A stretch of DNA of 64,000 nucleotides from Cohnella sp. CFH 77786 (GCF_019400745.1 NZ_WJIB01000004.1:62001-126000); one strand, 5' to 3'; counted from the first letter of the stretch, positions 1 through 9,963 are shown. Numbers and translations: made by a program. Notes: generated by a model not told the origin, from the letters alone.

Positions 1-515
1 AAGGAACCATCCCTTGACGTTATAGTTGCCACTTAGCATTGCTCCCGAAGACGGATTCTCAACATTCCCTTTGGGCGGCGATCCGTTCGAAATCGTCACC
101 GTTATCGCTGGTAGCGTCGTCACGTTACTATTACTCGCGGTCTCTTTGACTGTAATCGTGTGACTGCCGTTACTATATTTCGTCGTATCCAGCGTATAAT
201 GGAATCCTGCATTTCCATTGTTGTAGTCGGGAAATGCCGATTTAACATCCGCTCGTGCATCCCCGTAGATTGCTTGCCCCGCAAGTACTCCGTCTACCAA
301 CACTTCAACCTTCGAAACTCCGGCCCCATCAAGGAACCATCCCTTGACGTTATAGCTACCGCTTAGCGTTGCTCCCGAAGCCGGATTCTCAACATTCCCT
401 TTGGGCGGCAATGCGTTCGAAATCGTCACCGTTATCGCTGGTAGCGTCGTCACGTTACTATTATTCGCGGTCTCTTTGACTGTAATCGTATGATTTCCAT
501 TGCTATATTTCGAAG
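1..515 (-). repeat. Out-of-frame extra copies of the protease C-terminal repeat; exact duplicate of 794-1308
   Basis: Read on the minus strand this stretch encodes about one and a half more copies of the 110-residue repeat that ends the adjacent protease. It is base-for-base identical to 794-1308. At 515/516 the match stops inside one repeat and resumes at a different phase of another, so the protease frame meets a TAG at 503-505 and these copies lie in another frame. This is either a real rearrangement that truncated the gene or a collapsed or chimeric repeat assembly. No separate gene is called here. Confidence 0.8.
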
Positions 516-3500
516 GGATTCTCAACATTCCCTTTGGGCGGCAATGCGTTCGAAATCGTCACCGTTATCGCTGGTAGCGTCGTCACGTTACTATTATTCG
601 CGGTCTCTTTGACTGTAATCGTATGATTTCCATTGCTATATTTCGTCGTATCCAGCGTATAATGGAATCCTGCATTTCCATTGTTGTAGTCCGGAAAGAC
701 AGTCTTCACGTCCGCTCTTGCATCCCCGTAGATTGCTTGCCCCGCAAGTACTCCATCTACCAGCACTTCGATCTTCGACACTCCGGCCCCATCAAGGAAC
801 CATCCCTTGACGTTATAGTTGCCACTTAGCATTGCTCCCGAAGACGGATTCTCAACATTCCCTTTGGGCGGCGATCCGTTCGAAATCGTCACCGTTATCG
901 CTGGTAGCGTCGTCACGTTACTATTACTCGCGGTCTCTTTGACTGTAATCGTGTGACTGCCGTTACTATATTTCGTCGTATCCAGCGTATAATGGAATCC
1001 TGCATTTCCATTGTTGTAGTCGGGAAATGCCGATTTAACATCCGCTCGTGCATCCCCGTAGATTGCTTGCCCCGCAAGTACTCCGTCTACCAACACTTCA
1101 ACCTTCGAAACTCCGGCCCCATCAAGGAACCATCCCTTGACGTTATAGCTACCGCTTAGCGTTGCTCCCGAAGCCGGATTCTCAACATTCCCTTTGGGCG
1201 GCAATGCGTTCGAAATCGTCACCGTTATCGCTGGTAGCGTCGTCACGTTACTATTATTCGCGGTCTCTTTGACTGTAATCGTATGATTTCCATTGCTATA
1301 TTTCGAAGTATCCAGCGTATAATGGAATCCTGCATTTCCATTGTTGTAGTCCGGAAAGGCAGTTTTCACGTCCGCTCGTGCATCCCCATAGATTGCTTGG
1401 CCCGCTAATACTCCGTCTACCAGCACTTCGATCTTCGACACTCCGGCCCCATCAAGGAACCATCCCTTGACGTTATAGTTGCCGCTTAACGTTGCTCCCG
1501 AAGCCGGATTCTCTACATTCCCTTTGGGCGGCAATGCGTTCGAAATCGTCACCGTAACCGCTGGTAGCGTCGTCACGTTACTATTATTCGCGGTCTCTTT
1601 GATTGTAATCGTATGATTTCCATTGCTATATTTCGAAGTATCCAGCGAATAATGGAATCCTGCATTTCCATTGTTGTAGTCCGGAAAGGCAGTCTTCACG
1701 TCCGCTCGTGCATCCCCATAGATTGCTTGGCCCGCTAATACTCCATCTACCAGCACTTCGATCTTCGACACTCCGGCCCCATCAAGGAACCATCCCTTGA
1801 CGTTATAGTTGCCACTTAACGTTGCTCCCGAAGCAGGATTCTCTACATTCCCTTTAGGCGGCAATGCGTTCGAAATCGTCACCGTTACCGCTGGTAGCGT
1901 CGCCACATTACTATTACTCGCGGTCTCTTTCACTGTAATCGTGTGACTGCCGTTACTATATTTCGTCGTATCCAGCGTATAATGGAATCCTGCATTTCCA
2001 TTGTTGTAGTCGGGAAATGCCGATTTAACGTCCGCTCGTGCATCCCCGTAAATCACTTGACCTGCCACCGCTCCATCAACTAACACTTCGATCTTCGAGA
2101 CTCCGGCTCCGTCCAAAAACCATCCAGTAACATTATAATTTCCGCTTAGCGTCGCTCCCGAAGGCGGATTCTCTACATTCCCTTTGGCCGGAAGAGGGAC
2201 TCCACTTAATTGCCTTACCTTAATATTATCTATATACAATCCCTCTACTGTTTCTGTAGAGTCCGAAGCTATGCCAAATCTTATTCTAAAATTACTAGTC
2301 GCGTAACTGTTGTCCAAAGCGAAGTATTTATTCTTCCAGCCGGACGCTCCTGTAGAAGAATTTTTAAGAACCCAGGTTTGCCCTCCATCTTTACTTACCT
2401 CTACTCTTGAGTAATCATATCCCTTCTCCAAATTCATCCACTGATCCCACGAAACAACTACTCCTGACGTAGCTGCTGTTAAATTAATAGCGGGTGACTC
2501 TATATAACTCACTTCATCATTATTGTAATTACCATCAAGATTTGTTCCCCATAATTTTGTTATTGAACCGCTAACAGGTCCTGTTGTCGGGATTCCCCAC
2601 TCCCACGAATTGTTGGTTCCAGTAAGGGCAAATTGACCATTGCTATTTTCGAAATCCTGTTTGTACATCTCCGCAAGATTATTTATATTCAACATCCAAC
2701 CAAAATCTAGCCTTGGCTTCGTTATATTATTCGCTATATCGGTGATGGGGACACCGCCATTTTGAATCATATTTAATATCTCGTCTACGGAAGCATTTGG
2801 ATACTTCTGCTTTAGAACAGCCCACGCTCCCGCTACATGAGGTGCGGCCATTGATGTTCCCGACTCCTCGATAAATCCTCCACCATTGTTAGCGGATGTT
2901 ATATTAACTCCTGGAGCCAATAAGTCCAGATAGCTGTAACTATTTGAGAAATCTGCCACATCATTATATTTAGTTGTTGCCCCTACTGTAACTGCAGAGG
3001 AAACACACCCCGGAGCACTAACTGAATCTTTATAACCCTCATTACCGGATGCAATTACGGTGGCAATTCCAAGAGATTTTAGATTATCAATTATCGCTTT
3101 TGTCGGATCATCATCACACGTACTGTAGGAACGGCCACCGCCTAGACTCATATTTACAGACGAAATATGAAACTGAGAACTCAGTTGATAGACCCGTTCC
3201 AAGCCACTAATAATATCAGAAGTATATGAAGATATACAATAAGTACTTGAATTGCACGCCTGAGGTGTAAATTTAGAAAATACTTTTATCGCAATGATTT
3301 TGGCATCCTTGGCCACACCTGAAAAAGCATCTCCTTTACCAGCCGCAATGCCGGCTACATGAGTGCCATGTCCACATCCTTCAATACCTGTACAATCCAA
3401 GCCGGAATTTGATGCCGTGGATTCACCAACTCCTCCGGGACATAATGATTCACTGCCATTGTTTGAATTTGTAGTCGAGTAACAAGCCTCGGAAACTACT

Positions 3501-4120
3501 TTGTTTGACAAAAAAGGGTGTGTCTTATCTACTCCCGTATCCAGAATCGCGACCGTTTGGTCTTTCCCTGTATAACCCTGTGACCAAGCCATTTCAGTAT
3601 TTATTATATTCGTACTATCTACTAAGTATGGTGAATCCATGCTTTCTTTAACAACAACACTATTAAAGGGAATAGGAACATCTTCTACAATGCTTTTTAC
3701 ATTCACATCATTTAATAAGACATCCAATCCATCCGAGTCTACTTCAAGAGTTAAATAAGGAATCGTTTTGAACCCTTTCATCGTTTTTGCTTGAATGGGC
3801 AAGTTTTCGGCGATATGATCTTTGATTGTGTTCTGAACTTTTGCGATTCGGTTATGCTGATCAGATTTTTCAGCATTATCCAACTTCCCTTCCGGTTGGA
3901 AAGGCGTGTTCATTTCGATGATAATTTTAACTTTTTGTTTTTCTTTTAAGATTTTCTTTAAACCCTGAACTTGTTGCGTTTTTTGTGCTATGAATTGTGC
4001 TTGAGTATCCGGTTTTTCTGCGTCAACAATCGGTACTATTAGGCTAAAGAGCAGAAACGATGCAGTTAGTGTATAACTTATCCTTTTTAAGTACAGCAGC
4101 CACTTCTGAAACATTAACAA
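503..4120 (-). CDS. Secreted subtilisin-like serine protease (S8) with MAM-like domain and C-terminal Ig-like repeats, C-terminus disrupted
   Basis: Exported endopeptidase of the S8 family. Residues 1-35 form a signal peptide, and about 65-150 resemble an inhibitor I9 propeptide. The catalytic triad is Asp194 (AILDTGVD), His251 (GHGTHVAG) and Ser423 (GTSMAAPHVAG), with the oxyanion Asn360. The catalytic domain has eight cysteines, many for a secreted Gram-positive subtilisin. Residues about 500-640 look like the beta-sandwich (MAM-like) domain found in M6 and S8 proteases. From about 643 there are five 110-residue repeats starting KGNVENP and containing GWFLDGAGVSK, resembling bacterial Ig-like (Big_7-type) modules. 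The frame ends abruptly with NPFEI after the start of a sixth repeat because of the junction at 515. The first possible start is TTG at 4120; ATG at 4114 fits a GGGAG Shine-Dalgarno at least as well. Confidence 0.9.
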   Translation of the reverse strand: MLMFQKWLLYLKRISYTLTASFLLFSLIVPIVDAEKPDTQAQFIAQKTQQVQGLKKILKEKQKVKIIIEMNTPFQPEGKLDNAEKSDQHNRIAKVQNTIKDHIAENLPIQAKTMKGFKTIPYLTLEVDSDGLDVLLNDVNVKSIVEDVPIPFNSVVVKESMDSPYLVDSTNIINTEMAWSQGYTGKDQTVAILDTGVDKTHPFLSNKVVSEACYSTTNSNNGSESLCPGGVGESTASNSGLDCTGIEGCGHGTHVAGIAAGKGDAFSGVAKDAKIIAIKVFSKFTPQACNSSTYCISSYTSDIISGLERVYQLSSQFHISSVNMSLGGGRSYSTCDDDPTKAIIDNLKSLGIATVIASGNEGYKDSVSAPGCVSSAVTVGATTKYNDVADFSNSYSYLDLLAPGVNITSANNGGGFIEESGTSMAAPHVAGAWAVLKQKYPNASVDEILNMIQNGGVPITDIANNITKPRLDFGWMLNINNLAEMYKQDFENSNGQFALTGTNNSWEWGIPTTGPVSGSITKLWGTNLDGNYNNDEVSYIESPAINLTAATSGVVVSWDQWMNLEKGYDYSRVEVSKDGGQTWVLKNSSTGASGWKNKYFALDNSYATSNFRIRFGIASDSTETVEGLYIDNIKVRQLSGVPLPAKGNVENPPSGATLSGNYNVTGWFLDGAGVSKIEVLVDGAVAGQVIYGDARADVKSAFPDYNNGNAGFHYTLDTTKYSNGSHTITVKETASNSNVATLPAVTVTISNALPPKGNVENPASGATLSGNYNVKGWFLDGAGVSKIEVLVDGVLAGQAIYGDARADVKTAFPDYNNGNAGFHYSLDTSKYSNGNHTITIKETANNSNVTTLPAVTVTISNALPPKGNVENPASGATLSGNYNVKGWFLDGAGVSKIEVLVDGVLAGQAIYGDARADVKTAFPDYNNGNAGFHYTLDTSKYSNGNHTITVKETANNSNVTTLPAITVTISNALPPKGNVENPASGATLSGSYNVKGWFLDGAGVSKVEVLVDGVLAGQAIYGDARADVKSAFPDYNNGNAGFHYTLDTTKYSNGSHTITVKETASNSNVTTLPAITVTISNGSPPKGNVENPSSGAMLSGNYNVKGWFLDGAGVSKIEVLVDGVLAGQAIYGDARADVKTVFPDYNNGNAGFHYTLDTTKYSNGNHTITVKETANNSNVTTLPAITVTISNALPPKGNVENPFEI
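543..2192 (-). repeat. Five tandem 330-bp in-frame repeats in the protease gene
   Basis: Units of exactly 330 bp (110 codons) follow one another in register, with block landmarks at about 800, 1130, 1460, 1790 and 2120. Most differences are single bases and sort into a few alternative blocks shared by different units, for example the stretch encoding KSAFPDY versus KTAFPDY. That pattern suggests gene conversion or unequal exchange. High identity at DNA level makes the region prone to copy-number change and to misassembly. Confidence 0.9.
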
Positions 4121-4162
4121 GCACTCTCCCTAATAGTAATTGTCTCCTCGGTACATATTCCT

Positions 4163-4191
4163 ATCTTAATAGGGGGAATTTTCATTGTAAA
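4163..4191 (-). promoter_or_regulatory. Putative sigma-A promoter of the protease gene
   Basis: On the minus strand TTTACA (4186-4191) and TAAGAT (4163-4168) are separated by 17 bp, about 45 bp upstream of the start codon. Single-site pattern recognition only. Confidence 0.5.
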
Positions 4192-4275
4192 GATTAGGAA
4201 AGACATAAACAATATGATTTATAAGATATATTCTTACCGAATTCGATGTGCAACATCACCTAGCACCCCACAATA

Positions 4276-4305
4276 TTCCTTCTTGATGATTCGCTTTGAT
4301 ATAAT
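4276..4305 (+). promoter_or_regulatory. Putative extended -10 promoter of the O-acyltransferase gene
   Basis: TGATATAAT at 4297-4305 is a perfect extended -10 element. The -35 is poor (TTCCTT at 4276-4281, 18-bp spacer). The start codon at 4352 is 46 bp downstream. Confidence 0.5.
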
Positions 4306-4351
4306 AAGGGGAATACTTATTGGCAGACGTAAACATTCATTGAGGTGCTTC

Positions 4352-5767
4352 ATGTTCTTCTACTCCCCTAACTTCATGATCTTTTTCCTGGTGCTGCTGA
4401 TTCCGTATCTGGTTCTCAAGAAACAGCGCCTGTGGCTCCTCGCCGTAGCCAACGCGATCTTCTACGTTGCGCACCCGGAAGGATTCCTGGTGCTGTTCCT
4501 CGCGATGGCTGTACTAACCTTCGGGATCGTCCATCTGATGACCGTTCCCAGGTGGCGCTGGATGTTCTGGGTCGGCATTGTTCTAAACGTACTGAACCTG
4601 GCTTTCTTCAAATACACGCTATTCGTTCTCGATAATTTGAAGACCTGGTTCGGCTTCCAGTCCGCTGCGGCCGATTCGATCGCTTCCTCCATCGTGCTGC
4701 CGCTGGGAATTTCCTTTTACACGTTCGAATTCATTTCTTATCTCATCGACGTGCGTAGAGGGGACTCCAAGCCTACGCGGTCCTTCGCGAATTTCTGGGT
4801 ATTCGTGTCCATGTTCCCGCACCTTATCGCGGGACCGATCATGCGCGGTGACGAACTGTTTCCCCAGCTGGACAAACTCCGCGAAAAGAAAATCACCTGG
4901 AACGATATCCGGTACGGGGTGTATCTGTTCGCGATCGGGATGGTGAAGAAGGTCGTCATCGCCGATCAACTGTCCCCCATCGTGAAGGAATTGTTCGACA
5001 AAGGGCCGGCGTTAACCGGGACCGAGTCCTGGATGGCGGCCTATACGTTCAGCTTCTACATCTATAACGACTTCTCCGCTTACACGGACATGGCGATCGG
5101 GCTGGGGATCATGCTGGGCGTTCGTTTCGCGGACAATTTTAATTCTCCCTATTTGAGCGGAAGTCCGAGCGAATTCTGGCGCCGCTGGCATATGACTCTG
5201 TCGCGATGGATTCGGGATTATATCTACATAGGCCTTGGAGGGAATCGAAAAGGGGCGCTCCGGCTGTACTTGAACCTCATGATCGCCATGCTGATCTCCG
5301 GGCTCTGGCACGGAGCCATGTGGACGTTCGTGGTTTGGGGCGGCATCCATGGGCTTCTGCAGGTCGTCCACCGTCTGTCGCTCGGGCTCAATCGCTGGAA
5401 ATGGATTGCAGCCGCACGCGAAAGCCGTATCTATCGAGTTGCGGCCATCTTCATATTTTACCACGTCGCGACCTGGACCTGGGTGTTCTTCCACGCGCCG
5501 AGTATCGACATCGCCCTCGACATGACCTGGAAAATGGCCCATGCCCACGTAGGCAACATCGTCCGTCATCCGACCTTCCCGCTGATCGTGGGACTGTTTG
5601 CGGTGCATCTTGCGGAGTACTTGTTGCGCAAGCATGAAGGGCGCCTTGGGCAGGCCTGGAACCACGTTCCGTTCCCCTTGCGGAGTGCCGCCTACCTGCT
5701 GATCACCTTGGGCTTGATCTATTACCTGCAAGGGGGCAAATATGAGTTCATCTACTTCCAATTCTAA
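4352..5767 (+). CDS. MBOAT-family membrane O-acyltransferase (AlgI/DltB type)
   Basis: Polytopic membrane protein of 471 residues, the usual size for AlgI/PatA-type MBOAT enzymes, which carry acyl groups across the membrane to acetylate polysaccharides or wall polymers. The signature SGLWHGAMWTFVVWGG places the presumed catalytic His at residue 320, after the conserved block SPSEFWRRWHMTLSRW. The frame is open upstream to 4214, but ATG 4352 has a well-placed GAGGTG and starts with the family-typical MFFYSPNFMIFF. The next gene overlaps its end by 26 bp and encodes an SGNH-type partner, as in AlgI/AlgJ or DltB/DltD pairs. The substrate is probably the exopolysaccharide made by the genes to the right, but that is inference. 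Confidence 0.88.
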   Translation: MFFYSPNFMIFFLVLLIPYLVLKKQRLWLLAVANAIFYVAHPEGFLVLFLAMAVLTFGIVHLMTVPRWRWMFWVGIVLNVLNLAFFKYTLFVLDNLKTWFGFQSAAADSIASSIVLPLGISFYTFEFISYLIDVRRGDSKPTRSFANFWVFVSMFPHLIAGPIMRGDELFPQLDKLREKKITWNDIRYGVYLFAIGMVKKVVIADQLSPIVKELFDKGPALTGTESWMAAYTFSFYIYNDFSAYTDMAIGLGIMLGVRFADNFNSPYLSGSPSEFWRRWHMTLSRWIRDYIYIGLGGNRKGALRLYLNLMIAMLISGLWHGAMWTFVVWGGIHGLLQVVHRLSLGLNRWKWIAAARESRIYRVAAIFIFYHVATWTWVFFHAPSIDIALDMTWKMAHAHVGNIVRHPTFPLIVGLFAVHLAEYLLRKHEGRLGQAWNHVPFPLRSAAYLLITLGLIYYLQGGKYEFIYFQF

Positions 5768-6761
5768 AAAGAAGCTATGGCGACGGTTCGGCTGGGGTTT
5801 CGTGGGATTTGTGGTACTGTTCGCAGCTGCGGAGATATTCGTGTTTCGAGATCTGGATTTCTACGCGATGGAGTATCGCTCATCCGTAGGCCAGTTCGCC
5901 GAGTTGGATTACTCTTTCCGGCATTCCAAGCCCGATAAGGTCAATGTGGCTATATTCGGTGACTCGCAGAGCAAGGATGCCCTAAGACCCGATCTCCTCG
6001 CGGCAGCCTCGGGCAGAAGTCCGGACTCTATCTTTAACTTCAGCATCAGCGGAGGCAAAGCGTTCGACATTTACCACACGTACTTGAAATACGAGGATTT
6101 TTTGCCCAATCTGAAGGAAGCGATCGTGGTGGTCAACGAGCACCAAATCAATTCCTTCAACATGGAGAACGACGAGAAGTACCGCTTTTATGCCGGACTC
6201 CAAGACCGTATTCGGATCATGAACTGGGATAATTACGGGGAACTCACCATGGGGTGGGTGTCCAAGGCTTTCGATATGCGTGGGATTTGGAGCCGAATGT
6301 TGAAATCCTATTTCAATGGGACACTGCCGAAAAAAACGCTTGCTGAAGTGTACAAGCCCGGCGGCCTTAGGGCAGAGACGCAGCTCGAGAAAGACGGTTT
6401 AACCCCAGCTTACGCCGAGAAAAGAGCTGACGGATGGTTCGAACAATATGATACGGCTGGCCTGCAAACCGACTCTTTGGAGGCGTTGTTGCATGATCTC
6501 CATGCCCGGGGAGTTCGAATCGTCATTCTCCAAATTCCTCGTTCAGAGTTGTTTGAAGAAACAGTGAAACGTAAATACCCCGCCGAACAGCAGGAGTATT
6601 TCGATATCATCTCTACACTCGCGAAGAAGTATGGGGCCGAATTTACAGTCATGTCCAATGAAGGGCTTACGTTAAAAAATGACTTTCGAGATACGAACCA
6701 TGTTCGACCCAAGGGCGCGGATATCGTTAGCGCGGAGGTTGCGAAGCGATGGTTGAAATGA
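5742..6761 (+). CDS. Membrane-anchored SGNH-hydrolase-like protein, partner of the MBOAT acyltransferase
   Basis: A 339-residue protein with one N-terminal transmembrane segment (about 12-30) and an extracellular domain. The SGNH features are FGDSQS with nucleophile Ser75 and a C-terminal D317-x-x-H320 (DTNHVRPKG). The layout matches DltD, AlgJ and AlgX-like proteins that complete acetyl transfer outside the membrane. It overlaps the acyltransferase gene by 26 bp, so the two are surely co-transcribed and probably translationally coupled. ATG 5742 has an AGGGGG Shine-Dalgarno. A strong terminator follows directly. I cannot assign it to a named subfamily. Confidence 0.75.
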   Translation: MSSSTSNSKKKLWRRFGWGFVGFVVLFAAAEIFVFRDLDFYAMEYRSSVGQFAELDYSFRHSKPDKVNVAIFGDSQSKDALRPDLLAAASGRSPDSIFNFSISGGKAFDIYHTYLKYEDFLPNLKEAIVVVNEHQINSFNMENDEKYRFYAGLQDRIRIMNWDNYGELTMGWVSKAFDMRGIWSRMLKSYFNGTLPKKTLAEVYKPGGLRAETQLEKDGLTPAYAEKRADGWFEQYDTAGLQTDSLEALLHDLHARGVRIVILQIPRSELFEETVKRKYPAEQQEYFDIISTLAKKYGAEFTVMSNEGLTLKNDFRDTNHVRPKGADIVSAEVAKRWLK

Positions 6762-6768
6762 CGTGAAG

Positions 6769-6802
6769 AAGGCCGAGACATCCAGTCTCGGCCTTCCTTT
6801 TT
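6769..6802 (+). terminator. Rho-independent terminator after the acyltransferase pair
   Basis: An 11-bp perfect stem (AAGGCCGAGAC / GTCTCGGCCTT) with a 5-nt loop is followed by CCTTTTTT. It also lies just beyond the 3' end of the minus-strand gene at 6822 and may serve both directions. Confidence 0.9.
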
Positions 6803-6821
6803 AAGAATAAAAGCATGATAG

Positions 6822-7316
6822 CTATTTCAATTGATATCCGCCACGTACGAGCACGATCAGTTCCACTTTCGATTTGGGATCCTGTTTTACGCCCCTGCCA
6901 TCCCTAGGGAACAAGATCAGATGATTGTTGCCGATCGGCTTGCCTGGCGCGATATCCAGTCCGTCCGTCATATCCGATAAGCCGTTGGCATCCGGACTGA
7001 ACGCGATTGCTTTACCCGTCCGGACGATCAATTCGCCTCCGGCGTTCACGATGATGGTTTTGCCTGTCGGAACCTTAACAACCTCTAACGGAGCCATCGC
7101 GCCGCTGCCGACTGGCGGCGTGCCTCCGCCGCCTCCCTGCACGATTTCCGCGATCTTCTGGTCGACATAACTTTTGGTGACGACCGGATCATCTCCGGAA
7201 CCGGGTATCGCAGTCGAATCCGCCTCGACGGTCGAATAGAAACCAATAACGCCTATTAATGCGGCAACCGTCAAAATTCCAAGCCATGTGCGTCCTTTTT
7301 TCGAGAATTTCAGCAT
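6822..7316 (-). CDS. Exported protein of unknown function
   Basis: A 164-residue protein with an N-terminal hydrophobic segment (residues 13-30) that may act as an uncleaved signal anchor or a signal peptide. A polar stretch KSYVDQKIAEIVQ and a Gly/Pro linker (GGGGGTPPVGSG) lead into a compact C-terminal domain containing IIVNAGGELIVRTGKAI and NNHLILFPRDGRG. I have an impression of similar uncharacterised proteins in paenibacilli but can name no function. It stands between convergent surface-polysaccharide genes and looks like a single-gene unit. Confidence 0.75.
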   Translation of the reverse strand: MLKFSKKGRTWLGILTVAALIGVIGFYSTVEADSTAIPGSGDDPVVTKSYVDQKIAEIVQGGGGGTPPVGSGAMAPLEVVKVPTGKTIIVNAGGELIVRTGKAIAFSPDANGLSDMTDGLDIAPGKPIGNNHLILFPRDGRGVKQDPKSKVELIVLVRGGYQLK

Positions 7317-7411
7317 CTTATCTCTCTCCGATCGACAATAAGGTTACTCATTTGACGCTTGCAATGACCATATAGTTGCGATGGATTTCGTAAGAGTTTC
7401 CCTTATGGAAG

Positions 7412-8386
7412 TCATCCTTTCATACTCATCCCGTTGCCATTTACGGACTGCAACTTAATCAGGATCCTTCGATGCATACTAAAACGCATCGTCAGAAACT
7501 GCGGCAATTTGCGGTAATTTTTACCCAGCTGATATCCGATAAACTTAGCCGCGGAATCCACGAGAAGCGCAGGAATCCAGTTCCAAGCTCTGCTTCTCAT
7601 AAGCTTTCGAAATTGCATTTTCAGAAGATGCGATCCTTCTCGACCGACGGACGAAAATGGATATATCCATTCATTCATCCTCATTGACACGCCGTTGTCG
7701 AAATACCGTTTGAACTGCTGCTTCAGGGAGTAATTGTGGGAGTGCAGCACTTCCGCCTCGGCGACATAAGCAACGGCATAGCCGGAAAGAACGCACTTGG
7801 CGGCAAAAAACAAATCCTCGTTGAAAATAACCGGCTCCGGAAATCGGCCTAATTGGATGAATGTATCCTTGCGTATCGCCGAGCAAACATTGGAGCAGAA
7901 GAAGGTTTTGATCCCCATTCTTGGGATATTATTTTGATCTTTGAGATAGGAATGCTCCGGATAATTATGCAAGCGCGATAGTCGCTCCAACACGTTTGCA
8001 TCTGATTTGGCGATTTGCCTTCCATAGGCACATCCGATTTTTGGATTTTCGAGCAAGGGCTTCGTTAATTCTTCGAGCATTCGTTCATGATTCGGCACAG
8101 CATCTTGGGTCATGAAGACGAGGATTTCCCCGCTTGCCATCGTAACCGCATAATTGCGGGTTCCACCATGGTCAAAATCGCTTTGATCAATCACATACAC
8201 CTTCGCACCATTCTTCCTGGCGCGTTCAGCCGTACCGTCAGTCGATGAGGAATCGATCACAATGATTTCATGAGGGGGCAATGTCTGATTCCAAAGCGAT
8301 TTCAACAACGTTTCCGTTTCGGGGCCGGCATTATAGGTAGGAATGATGACGGAAACGGTGTACGGGCTTCTATGCTCAATAGGCAT
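7412..8386 (-). CDS. Glycosyltransferase family 2 (rhamnosyltransferase-like)
   Basis: A 324-residue cytoplasmic GT-A enzyme. The N-terminus VSVIIPTYNAG is the nucleotide-sugar binding strand, IIVIDSSSTDGT follows, and the DxD-equivalent lies in FMTQDAVP. FNEDLFFAAKCV is the acceptor-side acidic motif. The overall pattern is that of RfbN-like transferases adding rhamnose or a similar sugar to a lipid-linked intermediate. Its start overlaps the 3' end of the sugar-phosphate transferase gene by 11 bp, so the two form an operon: priming of a lipid carrier, then addition of the next sugar. The donor sugar cannot be read from sequence. Confidence 0.85.
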   Translation of the reverse strand: MPIEHRSPYTVSVIIPTYNAGPETETLLKSLWNQTLPPHEIIVIDSSSTDGTAERARKNGAKVYVIDQSDFDHGGTRNYAVTMASGEILVFMTQDAVPNHERMLEELTKPLLENPKIGCAYGRQIAKSDANVLERLSRLHNYPEHSYLKDQNNIPRMGIKTFFCSNVCSAIRKDTFIQLGRFPEPVIFNEDLFFAAKCVLSGYAVAYVAEAEVLHSHNYSLKQQFKRYFDNGVSMRMNEWIYPFSSVGREGSHLLKMQFRKLMRSRAWNWIPALLVDSAAKFIGYQLGKNYRKLPQFLTMRFSMHRRILIKLQSVNGNGMSMKG

Positions 8387-9791
8387 TGCGGTTTACGAAT
8401 CCTTTGTAGATTGTTTTCAGTATGATTTTTAAATCAAAAAGAAACGTCCAATTCTCGAGATAAAACAGATCGTGCGAGATTCGGTCTTGAATCGACGTAT
8501 CGCCTCGTAATCCATTCGACTGCGCCCAGCCCGTAATTCCAGGCCGGACATGATGCTTCACCATGTATTTGGGGATTTCCTCCTTGAATTGCTCCACGAA
8601 GTAAGGACGCTCCGGCCGCGGGCCGACTACGCTCATATCGCCGATCAATACATTGAAAAATTGGGGAAGCTCATCGATGCTTGTTCTTCGCAAGAAGGTA
8701 CCGAATTTCGTTCTGCGCGGATCTCCTTCCACGGTCCAATGCGTATCCGATACTTCTTGGTTGGACACATGCATCGTTCGAAACTTGTACATACGGAATG
8801 TCTTTCTATCCAACCCCATTCGTTCTTGACTGAAGATGACAGGGCCTTTGGAAGTTAACTTGATACCAACCGCAGCGAATAACATCACAGGGGAGGTGAT
8901 GACGATCGCGGCAATGGAAAAGATAATGTCGAACGTTCTCTTAACAATGCGGTTACTTAGCTCATCCAGGGGGATGTCGCGCACGTTGATGAGCGGGATC
9001 CCTGCAAAATTATCGAAGTAAGGGCGCGCGGGCAACAAGTCGAAGAAATCCGGAATAATCAAGGATTTGACACCAGCGTTATCGCAAATCTCAATAATTT
9101 GTGCGTATAAGGAATGGGCCGTCAGTGGCAAGGCAATAATTACTTCGTCTATCGGGTGGTCCCTGATTATGTTTGCTAAATCCGATACTTTGCCGATAAC
9201 GGGCTTCAAGCTTTGATGTTCCGAGGCATGCTGCTGAATGCTATCATCAAGGAAACCATAAACTTCGTATCCAAGTTCCGGATGCATTTGCAAGCTGTGA
9301 TAAAAACTGCGCCCGACAGATCCGGCCCCAAGGATCAGAATGTATTTTTTATTGAATCCTTTGCTACGGAGCCGATAAAGCGTCATTTTTAACAAGTACC
9401 GGTACAGCATCAGTACGATCATGTTCGTTATGAAGAACAAGAGGAGAAATTCGCGCGAGATATGTAACTCCTTTAACGCATATAGCAAGCTAAGTAGTGC
9501 TAAGAAACTTAAACTGTGTACCTGGATGATCTTGAAAACGTCTGCGGAAAAATTCTTTTTCCGCCTTGGCGTATAGAAGCCTACATAAAATCCGATCAAT
9601 ATCGAAACGAATGCATACACCGTGCCCCAGAGCAAGTAACTCTGGAAAGACAACGTGATCACAGACGGAACCCAACCGCTATAGAATTTAAACCAATAAG
9701 CGCACAGAAAAATGAGAAACATCATTGTGGAGTCCGATAATACGTATATTTGCGTCAAAATTCGCTGATTCTGTCGAATCACTTCCATCAC
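8376..9791 (-). CDS. Undecaprenyl-phosphate sugar-1-phosphate transferase (WcaJ/CpsE type)
   Basis: Starts exopolysaccharide repeat-unit synthesis by moving a sugar-1-phosphate onto undecaprenyl phosphate. The 471-residue protein has four N-terminal membrane helices and a Rossmann-like CoA-binding/sensor domain ([18 protein letters not shown]). The C-terminal catalytic bacterial sugar transferase domain begins at [12 protein letters not shown], with [19 protein letters not shown] and [20 protein letters not shown]. Length and order match the polyisoprenyl-phosphate hexose-1-phosphate transferase family. It is first in a two-gene minus-strand operon with the GT2 and is divergent from the polymerase-like gene at 9964, with 172 bp between them. 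Confidence 0.9.
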   Translation of the reverse strand: MMEVIRQNQRILTQIYVLSDSTMMFLIFLCAYWFKFYSGWVPSVITLSFQSYLLWGTVYAFVSILIGFYVGFYTPRRKKNFSADVFKIIQVHSLSFLALLSLLYALKELHISREFLLLFFITNMIVLMLYRYLLKMTLYRLRSKGFNKKYILILGAGSVGRSFYHSLQMHPELGYEVYGFLDDSIQQHASEHQSLKPVIGKVSDLANIIRDHPIDEVIIALPLTAHSLYAQIIEICDNAGVKSLIIPDFFDLLPARPYFDNFAGIPLINVRDIPLDELSNRIVKRTFDIIFSIAAIVITSPVMLFAAVGIKLTSKGPVIFSQERMGLDRKTFRMYKFRTMHVSNQEVSDTHWTVEGDPRRTKFGTFLRRTSIDELPQFFNVLIGDMSVVGPRPERPYFVEQFKEEIPKYMVKHHVRPGITGWAQSNGLRGDTSIQDRISHDLFYLENWTFLFDLKIILKTIYKGFVNRNAY

Positions 9792-9963
9792 CTATCCGTA
9801 AATGTTGGAATCGTAAATGCTGTATCGCCCATTTCAATTTTATCAAAGATGCTCAAATACATATAGTCTTATGTTTTCCCACCGCCACAAAGCGTTTCTC
9901 TCTATTGCTATTGATCGCTTTATTATCTTACACTGTTTATGAATACATCGAAGGAGAAAATCC

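Noticed and set aside
160..1159. Plus-strand 68-codon frames recurring at 160, 623 and 953
   Set aside because: They are the complement of the repeated protease domain and recur with its 330-bp unit; no expression signal.
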